The position numbers were made by a program, and so were the translations under genes. Shown here piece after piece: positions 1-9,066 of a stretch of 64,000 nucleotides of DNA. The notes beneath the pieces were generated by a model that saw nothing but the letters and a program-made list of their open reading frames with translations, made no database searches and was not told where the DNA came from. Numbering within the stretch: the first letter of the stretch is position 1; the number at the start of each line of letters is the position of its first letter. This DNA comes from CABMKH01 sp040797625 (lineage in GTDB: Bacteria; Bacillota; Clostridia; Tissierellales; Tissierellaceae): assembly GCA_052067355.1 (NCBI GenBank), contig JBQHQH010000003.1, positions 1 through 64,000 of the forward strand. Reading direction: 5' to 3'.

Positions 1-8
1 GTATTCAT
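1..8 (-). CDS. 5' end of a divergent gene leaving the left edge
   Basis: On the minus strand an ATG at 8..6 (Met-Asn-) follows a strong ribosome site (GAGGAGGCT, complement of 15-23) at good spacing. Only three codons lie inside the window, so no product can be named. It is divergent from the nucleoside hydrolase gene, so the roughly 340 bp between them should hold promoters for both. Confidence 0.55.
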
Positions 9-347
9 AAGAATAGCCTCCTCTATGTTTTGGTGTGTTGCTTTGACACTTCCATCATAACATATGGGACTATTCTTTTTATATTTTTTCCTACAATTAT
101 TTTACACTAAGGTAAATCCTTTATATGATGATTTACAATTTCAACACCTTCACTTCTATAGACAGAAGTGGGAAGTTGACAAGTTTAAAGATAAAGGCAG
201 CAATATATCAGCTGGAGTATAAAATCTCATCTAATATAAGTTTTCTTTATTATATGTATGGTTGTAGTGTTGATTGCTATGATATACTATAAAATATATA
301 AGATATGATTGGTGGATAATGAGTTATATTTAGATAGGAGGTATTAT
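9..347. other. Divergent intergenic region with hairpin and conserved leader block
   Basis: Gene-free stretch between two divergent starts. On the + strand a perfect hairpin (CACTTCT, loop ATAGAC, AGAAGTG, about 149-168) is followed by a block at about 210-250 (AGCTGGAGTATAA ... CATCT.ATATAAGTTT) that recurs almost unchanged before the cbiQ-like gene at 63774-63812. A weak promoter candidate (TTGTAG 262-267, TACTAT 285-290) lies just upstream of the nucleoside hydrolase. No known riboswitch class was recognised. Confidence 0.5.
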
Positions 348-1280
348 ATGAATAAGAAGATACCTGTAATTATAGATTGTGATCCAGGTTTAGATGATGT
401 AATAGCTTTGCTCATGGCTTGCTCTAGTGAGAAGTTAGATGTAAAAGCTGTGACAGTAGTAGCAGGAAATCAGACTTTAGATAAAGTAGGAGATAATACA
501 CTTAGGGTATTAGATTTTGCAGGTATAGATGTGCCTGTAGGTTTTGGATTTAGCAGACCTATGGTGAGACCGTTGGTTACAGCTCCAGAAGTTCATGGAG
601 AAAATGGGTTATACGGAGTAAAGCTTCCAGAATCGCAATTAAGACCATCTAAGTTTCATGCTATAGATTTGATGGCAAATGTAATTAGAGAATCAAAAGA
701 GAAGGTAACTTTGATACCTATAGGGCCATTGACCAATATAGCTATGTTTTTATTAAGATATCCTGAGTTAAAGGAAAGAATTGAGATGATTTCCCTAATG
801 GGTGGAGCTATAAATGGGGGGAATAAGACTGCTGTGGCAGAATTTAATATCTATGTAGACCCTGAAGCAGCAGATATAGTATTTAAATCAGAGATACCTA
901 TTATGATGGCTGGATTAGATGTGACCCATAAGGCAAATGTCTTTATAGAGGATATAGAAAAGATTAAATCTATGGATAATAGGATTGGAAGATTTGTGGG
1001 ACAAATGTTGGAAGGTCTATCTAAATACCATATCGAGGAAGGATTTAATGGATGCCACTTACATGACCCAGTTGCAGTATTTTATGTGACTGATCCTGAA
1101 AAAATAGAGACCAAAGCATTACATGTAGATATTGAATTAAAAGGAGAATTTACTACAGGTGTAACTGTAGCTCATGAAGACCCTAGATTTAATGAAGAAC
1201 CAAATGCGAACGTGGCTTTTAACATAGATAGAGAGGCTTTTGTAGAAACTATAATTAACTCTATTATGAAATATAGATGA
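348..1280 (+). CDS. Inosine-uridine-type nucleoside hydrolase
   Basis: Hydrolyses the N-glycosidic bond of (ribo)nucleosides to free base plus ribose in the cytoplasm; the exact base preference cannot be read from sequence. The 310-residue protein has the family-defining N-terminal calcium site DCDPGLDD (residues 10-17), the GPLTNIA segment, and a C-terminal HLHDPVAV motif with the active-site His and last Asp ligand. Length is normal. The reading frame is open from 309, but the ATG at 348 is the start because AGGAGG lies 6 nt before it. It is a single-gene unit closed by the hairpin at 1297-1341. Free ribose from this reaction could feed the ribose kinase encoded at 5.2 kb (inference). Confidence 0.88.
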   Translation: MNKKIPVIIDCDPGLDDVIALLMACSSEKLDVKAVTVVAGNQTLDKVGDNTLRVLDFAGIDVPVGFGFSRPMVRPLVTAPEVHGENGLYGVKLPESQLRPSKFHAIDLMANVIRESKEKVTLIPIGPLTNIAMFLLRYPELKERIEMISLMGGAINGGNKTAVAEFNIYVDPEAADIVFKSEIPIMMAGLDVTHKANVFIEDIEKIKSMDNRIGRFVGQMLEGLSKYHIEEGFNGCHLHDPVAVFYVTDPEKIETKALHVDIELKGEFTTGVTVAHEDPRFNEEPNANVAFNIDREAFVETIINSIMKYR

Positions 1281-1296
1281 TATTTGAACAAATGAA

Positions 1297-1341
1297 AAAT
1301 ACCTATAAAATAAGTTGTTTATTTTGTAGGTGTTTTTTATT
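1297..1341 (+). terminator. Rho-independent terminator after nucleoside hydrolase
   Basis: An inverted repeat (AATACCTATAAAATAA / TTATTTTGTAGGTGTT) closes a 5-nt loop and runs into a T-rich tail. Confidence 0.8.
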
Positions 1342-1372
1342 TTGTGAGAGTTGACTTTATCAAGGGAAAACG

Positions 1373-1401
1373 TTGACTCATATATATAAAGGTGCTATTA
1401 T
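1373..1401 (+). promoter_or_regulatory. Sigma-A promoter for the ygeY-like/yfcC-like pair
   Basis: TTGACT at 1373-1378, a spacer of exactly 17 nt, and TATTAT at 1396-1401. GGGAAAACGTTGACT overlapping the -35 resembles a catabolite-repression (cre) site with two mismatches; that part is weak. Confidence 0.6.
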
Positions 1402-1435
1402 GTCTATATACATATAAAAGACAGGAGGGATTGTC

Positions 1436-2644
1436 ATGGATACAAAATGGACAAATATTATGGAAAAGTACTATGATGAAATTGTACAGACTGCCTCAGA
1501 GATGATTCAAATTCCAAGTGCTTCAGGAGAAGAGGAAGAGTTAGCTAAATATACTGTAGAGAAAATGAAATCTCTAGGCTATGATGAAGTAAATGTGGAC
1601 GAGTATGGAAATGTAATTGGTGTTATGAGGGGAACTGGTGGTGGAAAGTCTATGATGTTAAACTGCCATCTAGATGTAGTTTATGAAGGAGACCCTAATT
1701 TGTGGAAGTATCCGCCATATAGTGGAGAAATTGCAGAGGGTGCTATTTGGGGTAGAGGAGCTTCTGATACAAAAGGGACTTTTGCCATTCAAGTATACAC
1801 ACCTTATATTTTGAAACAAGAAAACCTTTTACCTAAAGGAGATATATATGTAGCTGGTGTAGTCCATGAAGAGGACTCTGGATATGGTTCAATGATGCTT
1901 GCAAGGAAGGGATTTAAAACAGATTATGCAATTGTTGGTGAGGCTACGGAAAACGATATTGCAGTTTCTGCAAGGGGACGTGTAGCAGTTCATGTGATTA
2001 TTACAGGAAAGTCTTGCCATGCTTCCATTCCTCATGAAGGAGTAAATCCCTTTGATTTCTTAGGACGATTTTTGGTTTCTCTTAAGGACTTTGATCTAGG
2101 AGAAGATCCAGAATTAGGTCTATCTACCATGTCTGCAACACAGATATATTCTTCAGAAAAGGGAACTAATATCATACCTAATAGTATTACACTGACACTT
2201 GACTATAGAAGCGTGCCAGCTGATACTCATGAGGTTATGTTGGAGAAGATCAGGAAAAAAGTAGATGAATGTATATTTGAAGGAATTAGTGTTGAAGTTA
2301 AACTGGTTACGATTCCAGTACACTGTTATACAGGTCATGTAGGGGAGGGTATTCAAGGAGAACCGCCTCATAGAATAGCTAAAGATAATCCTATGGTGCA
2401 GAGAGCTAAGGCAGCATTGGAAAAGGCATTTGACCATGAAGTAGCTTTGAAGTCATGGGCTTTTGCGACAGATAGTGGACATTTTAGTCAGATTGGGGTA
2501 GATGTTATCGGATTTTCACCAGCTGAAATCAAACTATGTCATACTACTGAAGACAGAATTGATTTAGAGATGCTAGAGAAGGGAATTGTAGGTTATTTGG
2601 CATTAGTTAAAGAATTATGTGACACAAAAGAGGGGGAACATTAG
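1436..2644 (+). CDS. M20 metallopeptidase, YgeY-like hydrolase
   Basis: Zinc-dependent amidohydrolase/peptidase of family M20 (ArgE/DapE/YgeY branch), cytoplasmic. Ligands are visible: HLD (His78, Asp80), GRGASDTKG (Asp111), and the Glu145-Glu146 pair in VVHEEDSG that supplies the catalytic Glu and a metal ligand. The segment YEGDPNLWKYPPYSGEI after the first ligand is typical of the YgeY family found in selenium/purine and ornithine-type catabolic clusters. At 402 aa the length is normal. The ATG at 1436 has an AGGAGG site 8 nt upstream. The stop codon abuts the permease start, so the hydrolase probably acts on a substrate imported (or exchanged) by that permease. The true substrate is unknown; no ygeW carbamoyltransferase or other yge gene is present. 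Confidence 0.8.
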   Translation: MDTKWTNIMEKYYDEIVQTASEMIQIPSASGEEEELAKYTVEKMKSLGYDEVNVDEYGNVIGVMRGTGGGKSMMLNCHLDVVYEGDPNLWKYPPYSGEIAEGAIWGRGASDTKGTFAIQVYTPYILKQENLLPKGDIYVAGVVHEEDSGYGSMMLARKGFKTDYAIVGEATENDIAVSARGRVAVHVIITGKSCHASIPHEGVNPFDFLGRFLVSLKDFDLGEDPELGLSTMSATQIYSSEKGTNIIPNSITLTLDYRSVPADTHEVMLEKIRKKVDECIFEGISVEVKLVTIPVHCYTGHVGEGIQGEPPHRIAKDNPMVQRAKAALEKAFDHEVALKSWAFATDSGHFSQIGVDVIGFSPAEIKLCHTTEDRIDLEMLEKGIVGYLALVKELCDTKEGEH

Positions 2645-4048
2645 ATGACAAATAGCAAGAAAAAAGAAAGAGGAAATATTAATCCATATGTTTTACTGTT
2701 CTGCGTTATTGCAATCTGTGGGATTGCCTCTTATTTTGTAACGCCTGGGGCTTTTGAGCGTGAGGTAGTCAATGATAGAACTGTTGTTGTTCCTGGCTCA
2801 TATCATTCAGTAGAAAAGACACCGATTGCACCTTTTGACATTTTAAGGGCTATCCCTCATGGATTGATAGGTTCTGCATCTGTAGTATTTTTAATCTTGA
2901 TTGTAGGAGGAACTATTGAGGTATTTAATCAATCAGGATCAATTTCTATGGGAGTATCTAAGCTAATTTCTAAAATGGGTGGAAAAGGAGATACATTAGT
3001 ATTGATTATATTTATGATTATGTTTGCTGTTATGGGAGGTTTTTTAGGATGGGTTGAGGCTGCTATTCCCTTTGTACCTATAGCTATCCCTATTATATTG
3101 GCATTAGGGTATGATGCCATGACTGCAGTTGCTGTATGTATTCTGGGCTTAATGGTTGGATTTTCTATTGGGCCTACAAATGTATATACAGTTGCTATTG
3201 CCCATGCTATTGCAGAGCTTCCTATGTTTTCTGGAATAGGACTTAGAATGATAGCGTATATTGTCTTTGTTGGAGTATCAATAATCTATACAGTTAGATA
3301 TGCAAATAGTGCTAAAAAAGATCCTTCAAAGAGTCTTGTAGCAGATATAGATGTTTCTGATTTAACCTATGATTTTTCAGAAAATGAAGGAAAAGAGATG
3401 ACAGGAGCTCAGAAGATCTCCCTATTTGTTTTAGCAGTTACATTTTTAATAGTCGTATATGGAATGTTAAAATTAGGCTGGGATATCAATGATATGACTG
3501 CTGCATTTTTACTTTGTGGTATTATAGCTGGATTCATTTGTAAGATGAAGCCTGGTGAAATTGCAAATACATTTATCTTAGGTGCTAAAGGTTCTATGAA
3601 TGGTGCTATGATAGTTGGTATAGCAAGAGGCGTTCAATGGATCTTGGAAAAGGGTGGAATCATCGACCCTATAATCAATAACTTAGCTGAACTTCTATCT
3701 GGATTTCCTGCTGTATTATCTGCAATAGGTATTATGCTTGTAGTTACCCTTCTAAATGGTCTAGTGCCATCTGGCAGCGGTAAAGCTATGGCACTTATGC
3801 CTCTTTTAATGCCATTGGGGGATCTTATAGGATTGACAAGGCAGACTACTACATTGGCATATCAATTTGGTGATGGGATTTCCAATATGTTTTGGTTTAC
3901 TTATGGAACTCTGTTAATATTTTTAGCTTATGGAAAGGTTCCACTACAGAGATGGTATAAATTTTTATGGCCATTGATGGTTATTCTATTTGCTATAGCT
4001 ATAGTATTTTTATTAGTAGCAACTAAGATTGGATATGGACCATTCTAA
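2645..4048 (+). CDS. YfcC/DcuC-like basic amino acid or dicarboxylate permease
   Basis: Polytopic inner-membrane carrier of the YfcC family (C4-dicarboxylate anaerobic carrier-like, ion transporter superfamily), 467 aa with about 12 hydrophobic segments. The N-terminal segment ending in SYFVTPGAFER and the paired re-entrant-type motifs GFSIGPTNVYTV and LVPSGSGKAMALMPL are characteristic. The ATG directly follows the TAG of the upstream M20 gene, and its ribosome site (GAGGGGG) lies inside that gene, so the two are translationally coupled. Substrate is uncertain: YfcC relatives act on C4-dicarboxylates, arginine/ornithine or short peptides, and the coupled hydrolase argues for a peptide-like or acylated amino acid substrate. 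Confidence 0.75.
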   Translation: MTNSKKKERGNINPYVLLFCVIAICGIASYFVTPGAFEREVVNDRTVVVPGSYHSVEKTPIAPFDILRAIPHGLIGSASVVFLILIVGGTIEVFNQSGSISMGVSKLISKMGGKGDTLVLIIFMIMFAVMGGFLGWVEAAIPFVPIAIPIILALGYDAMTAVAVCILGLMVGFSIGPTNVYTVAIAHAIAELPMFSGIGLRMIAYIVFVGVSIIYTVRYANSAKKDPSKSLVADIDVSDLTYDFSENEGKEMTGAQKISLFVLAVTFLIVVYGMLKLGWDINDMTAAFLLCGIIAGFICKMKPGEIANTFILGAKGSMNGAMIVGIARGVQWILEKGGIIDPIINNLAELLSGFPAVLSAIGIMLVVTLLNGLVPSGSGKAMALMPLLMPLGDLIGLTRQTTTLAYQFGDGISNMFWFTYGTLLIFLAYGKVPLQRWYKFLWPLMVILFAIAIVFLLVATKIGYGPF

Positions 4049-4060
4049 ATGTATATTCAT

Positions 4061-4104
4061 ATTAAAACCCCTTCTATGATGAAAATCATGGGAGGGGTTT
4101 TAAT
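4061..4104 (+). terminator. Terminator after the YfcC-like gene
   Basis: Strong inverted repeat ATTAAAACCCCTTC / GGAGGGGTTTTAAT around the nested hairpin ATGATGAAAATCAT. Confidence 0.8.
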
Positions 4105-4168
4105 ATCTTAAATTTTTGTTAAAAAAATATTTATCCTTGATTTTTATTTTTATAATGATATCATATGG

Positions 4169-4197
4169 GTAAACGATTACCTAGTTAAACGATTAAC
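4169..4197. promoter_or_regulatory. Tandem LacI-type operators before rbsR
   Basis: Two near-identical dyads with a central CG, GTAAACGATTAC (4169-4180) and GTTAAACGATTAAC (4184-4197), sit about 50 nt before the rbsR start. This is the form of LacI/GalR-family sites; RbsR itself is the obvious ligand and CcpA is an alternative. A weak promoter (TTGATT at 4137-4142, AT-rich -10 near 4160) would place the start point inside the first dyad, consistent with repression. Confidence 0.6.
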
Positions 4198-4245
4198 TAC
4201 ATAATTAACTAATATAAAAATTAACATATCAAGGAAAGTGATAGT

Positions 4246-5226
4246 ATGACTATAAAGGAAATTGCAAAGTTGGCAAATGTATCTAGTGCCACAGTATCTA
4301 AGATATTAAATGGAAAAGATCAATATATAAGTGAAGCTACAAGACAGAGAGTGTTGGAAATAGTTGAAAGGGAAGGTTATATTCCCAATGCTATAGCTAA
4401 GAGTTTAAAGATAAAGAGTACCAAGACCATAGGTATAGTTATACCAGATGTGATGAATCTATTTTTCTCTGAACTGGCTAGAGGTATAGAAGATGCAGCT
4501 GAAAAAAAAGGATACTCTGTGATCCTATGTAATTCAGATAATAAAGAATCTAAAGAAGAAAAATATATTCAAATATTACAGGAGAAGATGGTGGATGGAA
4601 TAATCCTTACAGCCTCAGAAAGAAGTGTAAGTAAATCTCTAAAAAGGCGAAATACTCCTATGATACTTTTGGATAGAGATATATCAATAGACGACAATGT
4701 CGGCAGGATAGTAGTGGATAATGAAGATGGCGCATATAATGCTACTAATTTTCTCATAGATAAAGGATGTAAAAATATAGGGTTTATATCTTCTGATAAT
4801 ATAAATAAGTCATCTGGGGAGAGATTTAAAGGATATAAAAAGGCAATTTTAGAAAAGGGAATAGAATATGATGATGAAAAGATATTTTTACAAAATTACA
4901 CTATAGAAACTGGCTACAAAGGTACTATGACTTTACTAGAGGAAACCAAGATAGATGGAATATGTTGTGGAAATGATTTGATAGCTATAGGAGCAATTAA
5001 AGCTCTTAAAGAAAAAGATATAGATGTGCCAAGAGAAGTAAAAGTGATAGGATTTGATGATATTCAAGTATCCCAATATATGGATCCACCTTTAACTACC
5101 ATTAAACAGCCAATATATGAAATGGGAGAGGAAGCAGTAAAGATGCTGGTTGCCATTATAGAAAGGGAAGAAGTCAATATGGTAAAGATCTTAAAGACTG
5201 AGTTGATTGAAAGGGGGAGTAGTTAA
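4246..5226 (+). CDS. rbsR: LacI-family ribose operon repressor
   Basis: Transcription regulator of 326 aa. The N-terminal LacI helix-turn-helix (TIKEIAKLANVSSATVSKILNG, residues 2-22) and hinge helix (about 45-58) are followed by a periplasmic-binding-protein-like sugar domain (IGIVIPDVMNLFFSELARGIEDAA onward). First gene of the ribose operon; its TAA overlaps the ATG of rbsK (TAATG). It presumably represses rbsRKACDB through the operator pair just upstream and is relieved by ribose or a ribose phosphate. The assignment rests on context as well as family. Confidence 0.85.
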   Translation: MTIKEIAKLANVSSATVSKILNGKDQYISEATRQRVLEIVEREGYIPNAIAKSLKIKSTKTIGIVIPDVMNLFFSELARGIEDAAEKKGYSVILCNSDNKESKEEKYIQILQEKMVDGIILTASERSVSKSLKRRNTPMILLDRDISIDDNVGRIVVDNEDGAYNATNFLIDKGCKNIGFISSDNINKSSGERFKGYKKAILEKGIEYDDEKIFLQNYTIETGYKGTMTLLEETKIDGICCGNDLIAIGAIKALKEKDIDVPREVKVIGFDDIQVSQYMDPPLTTIKQPIYEMGEEAVKMLVAIIEREEVNMVKILKTELIERGSS

Positions 5227-6134
5227 TGGGTAAAAATGTAATAGTAGTTGGAAGTATGAATATGGATTTAGTAGTAAATACAGATGAGATTCCTAAGGTA
5301 GGAGAAACTGTATTGGGAAATGAACTATTACAAATACCTGGAGGAAAAGGTGCTAATCAAGGAGTAGCTATAGCTAAATTAAACAACAATATTACTTTTT
5401 TAGGGAAGGTTGGCAAAGATGGATTTGGAGATGAGCTGTTAAAATCCATGAGTAATGCTGGTGTAAATATAGAACATATAGAGAGAGTAGAGATATCTAC
5501 GGGAATAGCAATAATAAATGTGGATAAGGAAGGAAACAACAATATAGTTGTAGTCTCTGGAGCTAATGGTAGGGTTGACAAGGAGTATCTTAACAGGCAT
5601 ATTTCTGCATTTAAAGAAGCAGATATAGTGGTATTTCAATTGGAGATTCCTTTAGATACTGTAAGAGAAGGATTAAGGATTGCTAAAGAATTAGGAAAGA
5701 CAACTATATTAAACCCAGCACCAGCTATGGACCTAGATGATAGTATTATTGAAACTATAGATATACTTATACCAAATGAACATGAATTAGAGAGATTATC
5801 AAAGGTAAAGGTAAAAGACAAGGAGTCTATAGTAGAAGCCGCCAATGTATTATTGAAAAAGGGTATTAGAGAAATAATCGTTACTCTAGGTAGCAAAGGT
5901 GTCTTCCATATAGATGATAATGGGTATAAATTCTTTCCTGCATATAAGGTAAATGTAGTAGATACTACTGCAGCGGGAGATAGCTTTATTGGTGGATTTG
6001 TATGCTCTTATATGGATGATAAGGATATAGAAAAGGCCATAGATATGGGCCAAAAAACGGCAGCATTGGCAATACAAAAAGTAGGAGCTCAAAGTTCATT
6101 GCCTAGTAGGGAAGAGGTTGAAAACTTTAAATGA
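5226..6134 (+). CDS. rbsK: Ribokinase
   Basis: Phosphorylates D-ribose to ribose 5-phosphate with ATP. PfkB-family kinase of 302 aa: N-terminal GSMNMDLVVNTDEIPKVGET, the GGKGANQGVA signature, NPAP and PNEHE motifs, and the C-terminal DTTAAGDSF anion-hole/catalytic-Asp motif. The start overlaps the rbsR stop by one base. Normal length and no missing motif. Confidence 0.93.
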   Translation: MGKNVIVVGSMNMDLVVNTDEIPKVGETVLGNELLQIPGGKGANQGVAIAKLNNNITFLGKVGKDGFGDELLKSMSNAGVNIEHIERVEISTGIAIINVDKEGNNNIVVVSGANGRVDKEYLNRHISAFKEADIVVFQLEIPLDTVREGLRIAKELGKTTILNPAPAMDLDDSIIETIDILIPNEHELERLSKVKVKDKESIVEAANVLLKKGIREIIVTLGSKGVFHIDDNGYKFFPAYKVNVVDTTAAGDSFIGGFVCSYMDDKDIEKAIDMGQKTAALAIQKVGAQSSLPSREEVENFK

Positions 6135-6147
6135 GGAGGTGTCTATT

Positions 6148-7653
6148 ATGGGGAAGGAAATATTGAAGATGAAAAATATAACTAAAAATTTTCCAGGTGT
6201 TAAGGCACTAGATGATGTAGATTTTACTGTATATGAAAATGAAGTAATGGCATTATTAGGTGAAAATGGTGCAGGGAAAAGTACACTCATGAAGATTTTA
6301 TCAGGAGTATATACAAAGGATGAAGGAGAGATAGTCCTTGAAGGAAAGGCGATGGATATTACTTCTCCCAGAGATGCTATAGAAAAAGGGATAGCTATAA
6401 TACATCAAGAGCTAAATTTGGTACCTTATTTAACAGTATATGAAAACATTTTCTTAGGTAGAGAGATAAAATCTTCCTATGGTGGATTAGATAGAAAACA
6501 AATGATAGATCAATCAAGAGAAATACTAGAACGGTTAAATGTGAATATAAGCCCTACAAAAAAGGTGAATTATCTATCCATAGCACAGCAACAGATGGTG
6601 GAAATAGCAAAGGCCCTGTCTTTAAATGCAAAGATCATAATCATGGATGAACCTACAGATACTTTAACTGATAATGAAGTAAGTAGTTTATTTGAGATTA
6701 TCAGGGAATTGAAAAGACAGGGAAAAGGATTGGTATATATATCCCATCGTATAAGTGAGATCTTTGAAATATGTGACAAAGTTACAATTTTAAGAGATGG
6801 GCAATTTGTAGCTGAAAAAGATGTGTTAGATGTAGATGAAGATGAGATTATACGTCTTATGGTAGGGAGAGCATTAGATGAGCAGTTTCCATATATGGAG
6901 ACAAATTATGATGAAGAGGTATTGAAGATAGACAATCTCAGTAATAAATATGTAAAGAACATATCTTTTACATTAAAAAAGGGAGAAGTATTGGGAATCT
7001 CAGGATTAGTGGGAGCTGGTAGGACAGAATTGGCCAAAACTATATACGGGTTCTACAGAAAAGATACAGGAAGAGTAATATTAAACGGTGAGGAATTAAG
7101 CTTAAATTCTCCTAAAGAGGCTTTGAATAAAGGTATAGCATATGTATCAGAAGATAGGAAGTCAGACGGTTTGATTCTCATAATGGATGTAAAGAGCAAC
7201 ACCACTATATCTGCACTGGAAAAATTTAAAACTTTTTTAGGAATAGATAAGAAAAAGGAATATAAGGTAGCGGAGGAGTATAGAGATAAGATAAATATAA
7301 AGACCCCTTCCCTATATCAAAAGGTTAAAAATCTAAGTGGAGGGAATCAACAAAAGGTGGCAATTGCCAAGGCACTATTGACGGATCCAAAGGTTTTGAT
7401 CTTGGATGAACCGACTAGAGGAGTAGATGTAGGAGCAAAGAGAGAAATCTACGATCTACTAAATGAGATTAAAAAAGAAGGTAGATCTATTATAATGATA
7501 TCTTCAGAAATGCCAGAAATAATAGGAATGAGTGATAGGATATTGGTAATGCATGAAGGAGAATTAAAAGGGGAACTAAGTAAAGAGGAAGCAACTCAAG
7601 AAAAGATAATGAGCTATATTGTTAGAGGGGAGGAAAATATAGATGAAGAGTAG
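6148..7653 (+). CDS. rbsA: Ribose ABC importer, ATP-binding protein
   Basis: Two fused ABC ATPase domains (501 aa) energise ribose uptake. The first domain has Walker A GENGAGKSTLMK, signature LSIAQQQMVE and Walker B IIMDEPTD. The second has the degenerate Walker A-like GLVGAGRTE usual for sugar ATPases of this class, LSGGNQQK and LILDEPTRGVD. The frame is open from 6118, but the ATG at 6148 is preceded by GAGGAGG at 8 nt. Its 3' end overlaps rbsC by 11 nt. Confidence 0.93.
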   Translation: MGKEILKMKNITKNFPGVKALDDVDFTVYENEVMALLGENGAGKSTLMKILSGVYTKDEGEIVLEGKAMDITSPRDAIEKGIAIIHQELNLVPYLTVYENIFLGREIKSSYGGLDRKQMIDQSREILERLNVNISPTKKVNYLSIAQQQMVEIAKALSLNAKIIIMDEPTDTLTDNEVSSLFEIIRELKRQGKGLVYISHRISEIFEICDKVTILRDGQFVAEKDVLDVDEDEIIRLMVGRALDEQFPYMETNYDEEVLKIDNLSNKYVKNISFTLKKGEVLGISGLVGAGRTELAKTIYGFYRKDTGRVILNGEELSLNSPKEALNKGIAYVSEDRKSDGLILIMDVKSNTTISALEKFKTFLGIDKKKEYKVAEEYRDKINIKTPSLYQKVKNLSGGNQQKVAIAKALLTDPKVLILDEPTRGVDVGAKREIYDLLNEIKKEGRSIIMISSEMPEIIGMSDRILVMHEGELKGELSKEEATQEKIMSYIVRGEENIDEE

Positions 7654-8587
7654 AGAGACATTGGATAAGATTAGGCCCTTACTTGGATTGATAATATTTT
7701 CAGTGATTATAAGTATATTGAGTCCAAGGTTTTTAACAAAGAGTAATTTACTAAATGTATTTAGACAAACATCTATAAATGCAATAATAGCTGCAGGAAT
7801 GACCTTCGTAATTTTGACATCAGGGATAGATCTATCTGTAGGATCCATATTGGGTTTTTCGGGAGCTGTAGCAGCGAAGATGTTGGCAACAGGGAGTAAT
7901 ATCTTCTTGGCTCTTTTAGTAGCCATAATCATAGGAGGAATATCAGGAATACTAAATGGCATAATCATCACTAGAGGAAAGGTTCAACCCTTTATAGCTA
8001 CTCTTGCCATAATGATACTTTTAAGAGGGGCTACTCTAGTATTTACATCAGGCAGACCAATAGCTGTGCAGGCGGCAAGTGGAGTTTCACCAATATTTAG
8101 GTGGATAGGAACTGGAAATATATTTGGAATTCCAGTACCTATAATTATAATGGCAATAGTGTTTATGGTATGTTATTTCATTTTAAATTACACTCAATTT
8201 GGTAGACATATATATGCTGTAGGCGGCAATGAAGAAGCATCTTTATTATCAGGTATAAATACGGATAGAGTAAAGACAATAGCCTATCTTATCAGTGGAG
8301 TATTGGCAGCAGTAGCAGGTATTATTGTAACATCTAGATTATCTTCAGCTCAACCAACGGCTGGAGATGGATATGAATTAGATGCTATTGCAGCAGTAGT
8401 ATTAGGGGGAACATCTTTAGTAGGTGGACAAGGAACTATAGCAGGTACAATAATAGGAGCTTTAATCATAGGGATACTGAACAATGCTTTAAACTTAATG
8501 GATGTACAGTCTTATTATCAAATGATAGCCAAGGCAATAGTAATATTGATTGCAGTGCTATTAGATAAAAAAGAAAAATCACAATAG
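7643..8587 (+). CDS. rbsC: Ribose ABC importer, permease
   Basis: Membrane subunit of 314 aa with multiple hydrophobic helices and the branched-chain/ribose permease motifs TSGIDLSVGSILG, FGRHIYAVGGNEEAS and AAVVLGGTSLVGGQG. Starts inside the end of rbsA, so translation is coupled. It forms a homodimer bound by RbsA and receives sugar from RbsB. Confidence 0.93.
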   Translation: MKSRETLDKIRPLLGLIIFSVIISILSPRFLTKSNLLNVFRQTSINAIIAAGMTFVILTSGIDLSVGSILGFSGAVAAKMLATGSNIFLALLVAIIIGGISGILNGIIITRGKVQPFIATLAIMILLRGATLVFTSGRPIAVQAASGVSPIFRWIGTGNIFGIPVPIIIMAIVFMVCYFILNYTQFGRHIYAVGGNEEASLLSGINTDRVKTIAYLISGVLAAVAGIIVTSRLSSAQPTAGDGYELDAIAAVVLGGTSLVGGQGTIAGTIIGALIIGILNNALNLMDVQSYYQMIAKAIVILIAVLLDKKEKSQ

Positions 8588-8599
8588 GGAGTGGTGCTT

Positions 8600-8998
8600 A
8601 TGAAAAAAATAGGTTTATTACATGGAGAATTATCAAAGGTAATAGGAGAAATGGCTCACCATGATACTATTTTAATAGGAGATGCAGGTATGCCTGTACC
8701 AAAGGGAGTTCGATTAATAGATTTGGCAGTGGTAAATGGTATTCCCAGTTTTTTTCAAGTACTAGAAGCAGTTTTAAGTGAATTATGCGTAGAGGAAGGG
8801 ATTATTGACATAGAGATGAATGAGGTAAGCCCTCATATGAGAGAAAAACTAGATGAAGTAATAAAAGGTGAGTTCAAATTAACAGAAATACCCCATGAAG
8901 AGGTAAAGGAATTATCAAAGGATTGTAAGGCGGTAATAAGAACAGGGGAATTTACTCCTTATTCTAATATTATTCTAAAATCTGGAGTGTTATTTTAA
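8600..8998 (+). CDS. rbsD: D-ribose pyranase
   Basis: Interconverts pyranose and furanose forms of D-ribose so that ribokinase receives the furanose. The 132-aa protein has the typical start MKKIGLLHGELSKVIGEMAH with the catalytic-site His and the GDAGMPVP motif, and NIILKSGVLF at the C terminus, near the family's conserved end. The ATG at 8600 follows GGGAGTGG; the reading frame extends nine bases further upstream without a better start. Confidence 0.92.
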   Translation: MKKIGLLHGELSKVIGEMAHHDTILIGDAGMPVPKGVRLIDLAVVNGIPSFFQVLEAVLSELCVEEGIIDIEMNEVSPHMREKLDEVIKGEFKLTEIPHEEVKELSKDCKAVIRTGEFTPYSNIILKSGVLF

Positions 8999-9066
8999 AT
9001 TTATGATTATTTAGTTTCTATACAAGGAAGCTTTATAATAAATCAATTAAAAATAAGGGGGTAAAA

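Noticed and set aside
149..250. Known riboswitch (cobalamin, NiCo, preQ1, purine, fluoride) in the first leader
   Set aside because: None of the conserved cores of these classes is present; only a hairpin and the block shared with 63774-63812 can be shown.
7576..7971. 131-codon minus-strand frame across the rbsA/rbsC junction
   Set aside because: Antisense to two overlapping well-supported genes, with no start signal.
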